DNA from: DATBLE01 sp963719325
Lineage (GTDB): Bacteria > Actinomycetota > Thermoleophilia > Gaiellales > Gaiellaceae
NCBI GenBank assembly: GCA_963719325.1
Contig: CAVRBW010000017.1
Span: 1 to 64,000 of the forward strand
DNA length: 64,000 nucleotides
Direction of reading: 5' to 3'
Part shown: positions 61,684-64,000 of the stretch, piece by piece
Layout: each line of letters begins with the position of its first letter
Position numbering within the stretch: position 1 is the stretch's first letter
Made by a program: the position numbers and the translations under genes
The notes under the pieces: generated by a model
Seen by the model: the letters and a program-made list of their open reading frames with translations, nothing else
Told to the model about the DNA's origin: nothing
Database searches by the model: none

Positions 61684-62994
61684 CTAGTAGGGGATCGGGA
61701 TCAGCTTCGCCGTCTTCTTGAGCCCGGGGACGCGTTTGTTGCTGACGACCTGGAGCTCGTACTTGTACTTCTTGCCCTTCCGCCACTGGGCACCGGCGAG
61801 CTTCGTCTTCGCGACGTTCGGCACCGGGCCGCCCTTCCAGGAGATGTGGCCGACGACCGTGTTCAGGTTCGTCGCCTTGATCGCGTCGACGATCGTCTGC
61901 TTGTCGTCGAGGTTCTTCGTCCTGCGGAGCACGTCCGCTGCGACCTCGAAGAGGCCGTGCGCGAAGCCGATCGGCTGCGTCCACTCGCCTTTGCTCTTCT
62001 CCCAGGCCGCAGCGAGCTGCGCCGCCGTCTGCCCGGTCAGCGACGACTTGTAGGGGTGCCACGGGCTCCACCACAGCTCCGTCGACATGCCCTCGCCGTT
62101 CTTGCCGAGCGCTTCGACGGAGGACGGAAAGAGGAGCGCCTTTCCGACCGAGGCGACCTTGGGACGGAAGCCCTGCTGCAGCGCCTGCGTCCAGAAGGTC
62201 GTGAAGTCGGGCGGAATCGGCACGCCGGTGACGATCTGGGCCCTGCCGGACTTGAACTTGCCGATCTGACTGGAGAAGTTGTCGTTCAGGTCCGGGAACC
62301 GGCCCGGATCGACGATCTTGTATCCGGCCTTCTTGAGCGGCGGCGGGAAGCCCAGCTTCGCGTCGCCCCACGCATTCCCGTCGGGGTCGTTGGGCCAGAT
62401 CGCGCCCACGGTCTTGTTGGTCGGGACCTGCGACCACATGTCGAGGAAGACGGCGATGATGTCCTCCAGGCCCCAGAAGAAGTGGTACGTCCACTTGAAA
62501 CCCTTGGCCGGGTCGCCCTTGCGGCCGAAGAACCACGGCTGCCACGGGGCGAGGGAGGAGATGCACGGGACGGCGTTCGCCTCGCACGTGTCAGCGACGG
62601 GGTTCGTGATGTCGGGCGTGTCGCCGACGAGCATCAGGTCGATCTTCTCGTCGGAGATCAGGCTCTGGGCGACGGTCGCGGCGCGGTTCGAGTTCGACTG
62701 CGCGTCTCGCTGGTAGATCTCGACCGGGTAAGTGTTCTTGCCGGCCCTGAGGCCCTTGCCGAAGAGCTTCCGCATCTGCGCCAGCGTGAAGTTGTCCGCG
62801 GCGCCGAACGGGGCGAGCGGCCCGGTCCGAGGCGTGACGAGCCCGATCTTGATCGTCCGGCTCGACGCGAAGGCGCGGGTGGTCGCGACCCACGGCGCCA
62901 GCCCGAGCGCCAGGCTCGTGGCCCCTGCCCGCCGAAGCAGCGTTCCGCGGTCGATTCGCTGGGAGAACACCAGGTCGATACCGTCGTCCCTCAC
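61684..62994 (-). CDS. livK: Branched-chain-type ABC substrate-binding protein (liv-2)
   Basis: 436 aa. AGGAGGTGATTCA, a near-perfect anti-16S match, precedes GTG 62994. The N-terminus RIDRGTLLRRAGATSLALGL followed by ATTRAFA looks like a Tat-type signal (basic pair, hydrophobic stretch). The rest is a type-1 periplasmic binding protein (IKIGLVTPRTGPLAPFGAADN, VDLMLVGDTPDITNPVADTCEANAVPCISSLAPW). Aromatic- and carboxylate-binding members exist in this family; specificity unknown. First gene of liv-2, divergent from the flavin reductase. Confidence 0.88.
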   Translation of the reverse strand: MRDDGIDLVFSQRIDRGTLLRRAGATSLALGLAPWVATTRAFASSRTIKIGLVTPRTGPLAPFGAADNFTLAQMRKLFGKGLRAGKNTYPVEIYQRDAQSNSNRAATVAQSLISDEKIDLMLVGDTPDITNPVADTCEANAVPCISSLAPWQPWFFGRKGDPAKGFKWTYHFFWGLEDIIAVFLDMWSQVPTNKTVGAIWPNDPDGNAWGDAKLGFPPPLKKAGYKIVDPGRFPDLNDNFSSQIGKFKSGRAQIVTGVPIPPDFTTFWTQALQQGFRPKVASVGKALLFPSSVEALGKNGEGMSTELWWSPWHPYKSSLTGQTAAQLAAAWEKSKGEWTQPIGFAHGLFEVAADVLRRTKNLDDKQTIVDAIKATNLNTVVGHISWKGGPVPNVAKTKLAGAQWRKGKKYKYELQVVSNKRVPGLKKTAKLIPIPY

Positions 62995-63071
62995 CCTGAA
63001 TCACCTCCTGTCGAGTCCGGCCGAGCCCTTCTGCGCGGCCGGGCGCCGCATCATGAGGGCCGTACTCTGAG

Positions 63072-63099
63072 TTGTTGGCCAGAAAAGATCAAGTAAATT
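63072..63099 (+). promoter_or_regulatory. Flavin reductase promoter, leaderless type
   Basis: TTGTTG (63072-63077), 16-nt spacer and TAAATT (63094-63099), with the ATG 10 nt further on, so the message probably begins at or just before the start codon. No Shine-Dalgarno is seen. Confidence 0.5.
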
Positions 63100-63109
63100 G
63101 ACACGCTCG

Positions 63110-63673
63110 ATGGGCGACCGCGTTGACGAGCTGGCGTTTCGCGAGGCGATCGCGCACTTCGCGACGGGCGTGACCGTGATCACGACCCTGCACGAGGGCA
63201 AGCCGGCGGGGATGACGGCCAGTGCGGTCGCGTCGCTCTCGCTCGATCCGGTGCTGCTGCTCGTCTGCATCAACAACCGTCTGCCGACGCACAGCGCGAT
63301 CGAGACAAGCCGTCGCTTCGTCGTCAACGTGCTCGGCGAAGGGCAGGAGGACCTGGCGCTCCGCTTCGCGCGGCCGGCGGCGGACAAGTTTGCCGGCGTG
63401 CCGCTTGTCCCGGAGCGCGAGCTACCCGTGCTGGCGGATGCGATCGCCCACTTCGTCTGCGACGTCCACGAGCGATTCCCGGGCGGCGACCACTCGATCT
63501 TCACGGGGCTCGTGCGCGAGTGCGCGACCATTCGGGGCAAACGACCGCTGCTCTACTTCAGGAGCGGCTTCGGGGCCCTACGGGACCCCCAGGCGGAGGT
63601 GCTCCGCGAGACGCTCGGCTGGGACATGCCCTCGCTCTCGGGCGCCTCGCCGATCAGGGTCGAAACCGAGTAG
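63110..63673 (+). CDS. Flavin reductase (HpaC-like)
   Basis: 187 aa. Split-barrel flavin reductase: FATGVTVITTLHEGKPAGMTASAVASLSLDPVLLLVCINN, SRRFVVNVLGEGQ, RGKRPLLYFRSGF. It is closely similar in plan to the protein at 47.3 kb and would supply FADH2 or FMNH2. The ATG at 63110 is chosen because the promoter places the transcript start there; a TTG 12 nt upstream lies inside the -10 box. Its stop touches a repeat hairpin. Confidence 0.87.
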   Translation: MGDRVDELAFREAIAHFATGVTVITTLHEGKPAGMTASAVASLSLDPVLLLVCINNRLPTHSAIETSRRFVVNVLGEGQEDLALRFARPAADKFAGVPLVPERELPVLADAIAHFVCDVHERFPGGDHSIFTGLVRECATIRGKRPLLYFRSGFGALRDPQAEVLRETLGWDMPSLSGASPIRVETE

Positions 63674-63790
63674 CGTGGGGGAACCCGTGGTTCCCCCACG
63701 AGCCCCCTCCTTCGGCACGAATCCCGAAGCGATCGTGCGCTCCGGCGAGAGCGCGTTCTCGCCTCCGCGCGCGAGGGCTGTCCTCCAAGT
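63674..63790. repeat. Intergenic repeat, form B copy 2
   Basis: Perfect 12-bp hairpin at 63674-63700 (CGTGGGGGAACC-CGT-GGTTCCCCCACG) begins right after the flavin reductase TAG, followed by GAGCCCCCTCCTTCGGCACG, then CTCCGGCGAGAGCGCG and TCTCGCCTCCGCGCGCG as in copy B1. Confidence 0.88.
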
Positions 63791-63805
63791 CGGGCTAGAA
63801 CCCGC

Positions 63806-64000
63806 TTAGCTATCCGGGCACTCTTCGAGCGCCCGCACCAGCTCACGGAGGTACTGCAGGTGACGCTCCATCGCGCGCTCCGCGGCTGCCGGCTGGCCGC
63901 GCCGGATCGCCCGCACGATCTCACGATGCTGCTCGAGGATCTTGTCGGCGTCGATCGTGTCCCCGATCGCCTCGACGATCCGAGGATCGAGGACGTCGAG
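63806..64000 (-). CDS. GntR-family regulator, FCD domain C-terminus (partial)
   Basis: Last 64 residues of a protein cut by the window edge, ending TAA at 63806. The helices IVEAIGDTIDADKILEQHREIVRAI then AAERAMERHLQYLRELV match the end of FadR-type (FCD) effector domains, including the conserved EHxxI and HL metal/ligand positions. The DNA-binding half lies beyond 64000. FCD regulators often control acid catabolism, possibly liv-2 here. Confidence 0.75.
   Translation of the reverse strand, partial: LDVLDPRIVEAIGDTIDADKILEQHREIVRAIRRGQPAAAERAMERHLQYLRELVRALEECPDS

Noticed and set aside
4951..63790. CRISPR array made of the recurring GTGGGGGAACC sequence
   Set aside because: Copies are kilobases apart, one per gene boundary, with no spacers of equal length and no cas genes.
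1..64000. Horizontal island with integrase or attachment site
   Set aside because: No integrase, transposase, tRNA or direct-repeat boundary was found, and base composition looks even.

Overview
The window is 64 kb of very GC-rich DNA. It has many GTG and TTG starts, tightly overlapping genes (ATGA, GTGA and TGATG junctions) and several promoters whose -10 box lies about 10 nt from the start codon, which suggests leaderless transcripts. These traits, together with the IclR/pca layout and a cupredoxin-tailed lipidic-soil-type binding protein, fit a soil actinobacterium. A Thermoleophilia-like lineage (Gaiella/Solirubrobacter relatives) is my best guess, but it is an inference and not proven. 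I saw no rRNA, tRNA, CRISPR array, transposase or phage gene.

Layout. At 0-9 kb, a DMF-amidase-like secreted protein converges on a six-gene chemosensory operon on the minus strand (MCP, CheW, CheA-REC, CheB, CheR-TPR, REC-GGDEF). Its gene content matches the Wsp c-di-GMP system. At 9-12.7 kb lie acetate kinase and phosphoketolase. At 12.9-22 kb, one long minus-strand operon encodes a benzyl-type alcohol dehydrogenase (frameshifted), an aldehyde dehydrogenase, PcaI, PcaJ, PcaH, PcaG, PcaB, PcaD, PcaC and PobA, which is the whole route from 4-hydroxybenzoate through protocatechuate to 3-oxoadipyl-CoA. It is divergent from an IclR regulator at 22.1 kb. At 22.9-29.8 kb lie another alcohol dehydrogenase, a benzoylformate-decarboxylase-like enzyme and a NitT/TauT-type ABC importer whose binding protein carries a C-terminal type-1 copper domain. 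At 29.8-36.4 kb lie a MetE-like protein, a second IclR regulator (frameshifted), and a ferulate module (vanillin dehydrogenase, MarR regulator, feruloyl-CoA hydratase/lyase, feruloyl-CoA synthetase). At 36.4-44 kb lie a DMT-type membrane protein, a damaged SnoaL-like gene, a branched-chain-type ABC operon (liv-1) with many frameshifts, and an amidase remnant. At 44-55.4 kb, several flavin enzymes (an LLM monooxygenase, a flavin reductase, RibBA, a PobA-like hydroxylase and a PheA/TfdB-like hydroxylase) are mixed with an ADH, an alpha/beta hydrolase, an SDR and a phosphotriesterase-family hydrolase. At 55.4-64 kb lie an HpaB-like hydroxylase, a bicupin, an intact second liv operon, a second flavin reductase and the end of a GntR/FCD regulator.

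Taken together, the window reads as a catabolic island for lignin-derived aromatics. Ferulate- and mandelate-type substrates are cut to aldehydes, oxidised to benzoic acids, hydroxylated and ring-opened, with dedicated importers and local flavin supply.

The most unusual non-coding signal is a family of at least ten intergenic repeats. They share a perfect or near-perfect hairpin (arms CGTGGGGGAACC / GGTTCCCCCACG) followed by a CCCCCTCCTTC-like tract. They sit flush against gene ends or starts inside operons, and in two liv-2 genes the hairpin lies between a strong Shine-Dalgarno and the start codon. Single-base frameshifts recur in several genes. They may be real decay or assembly indels, and I cannot tell which from sequence alone.
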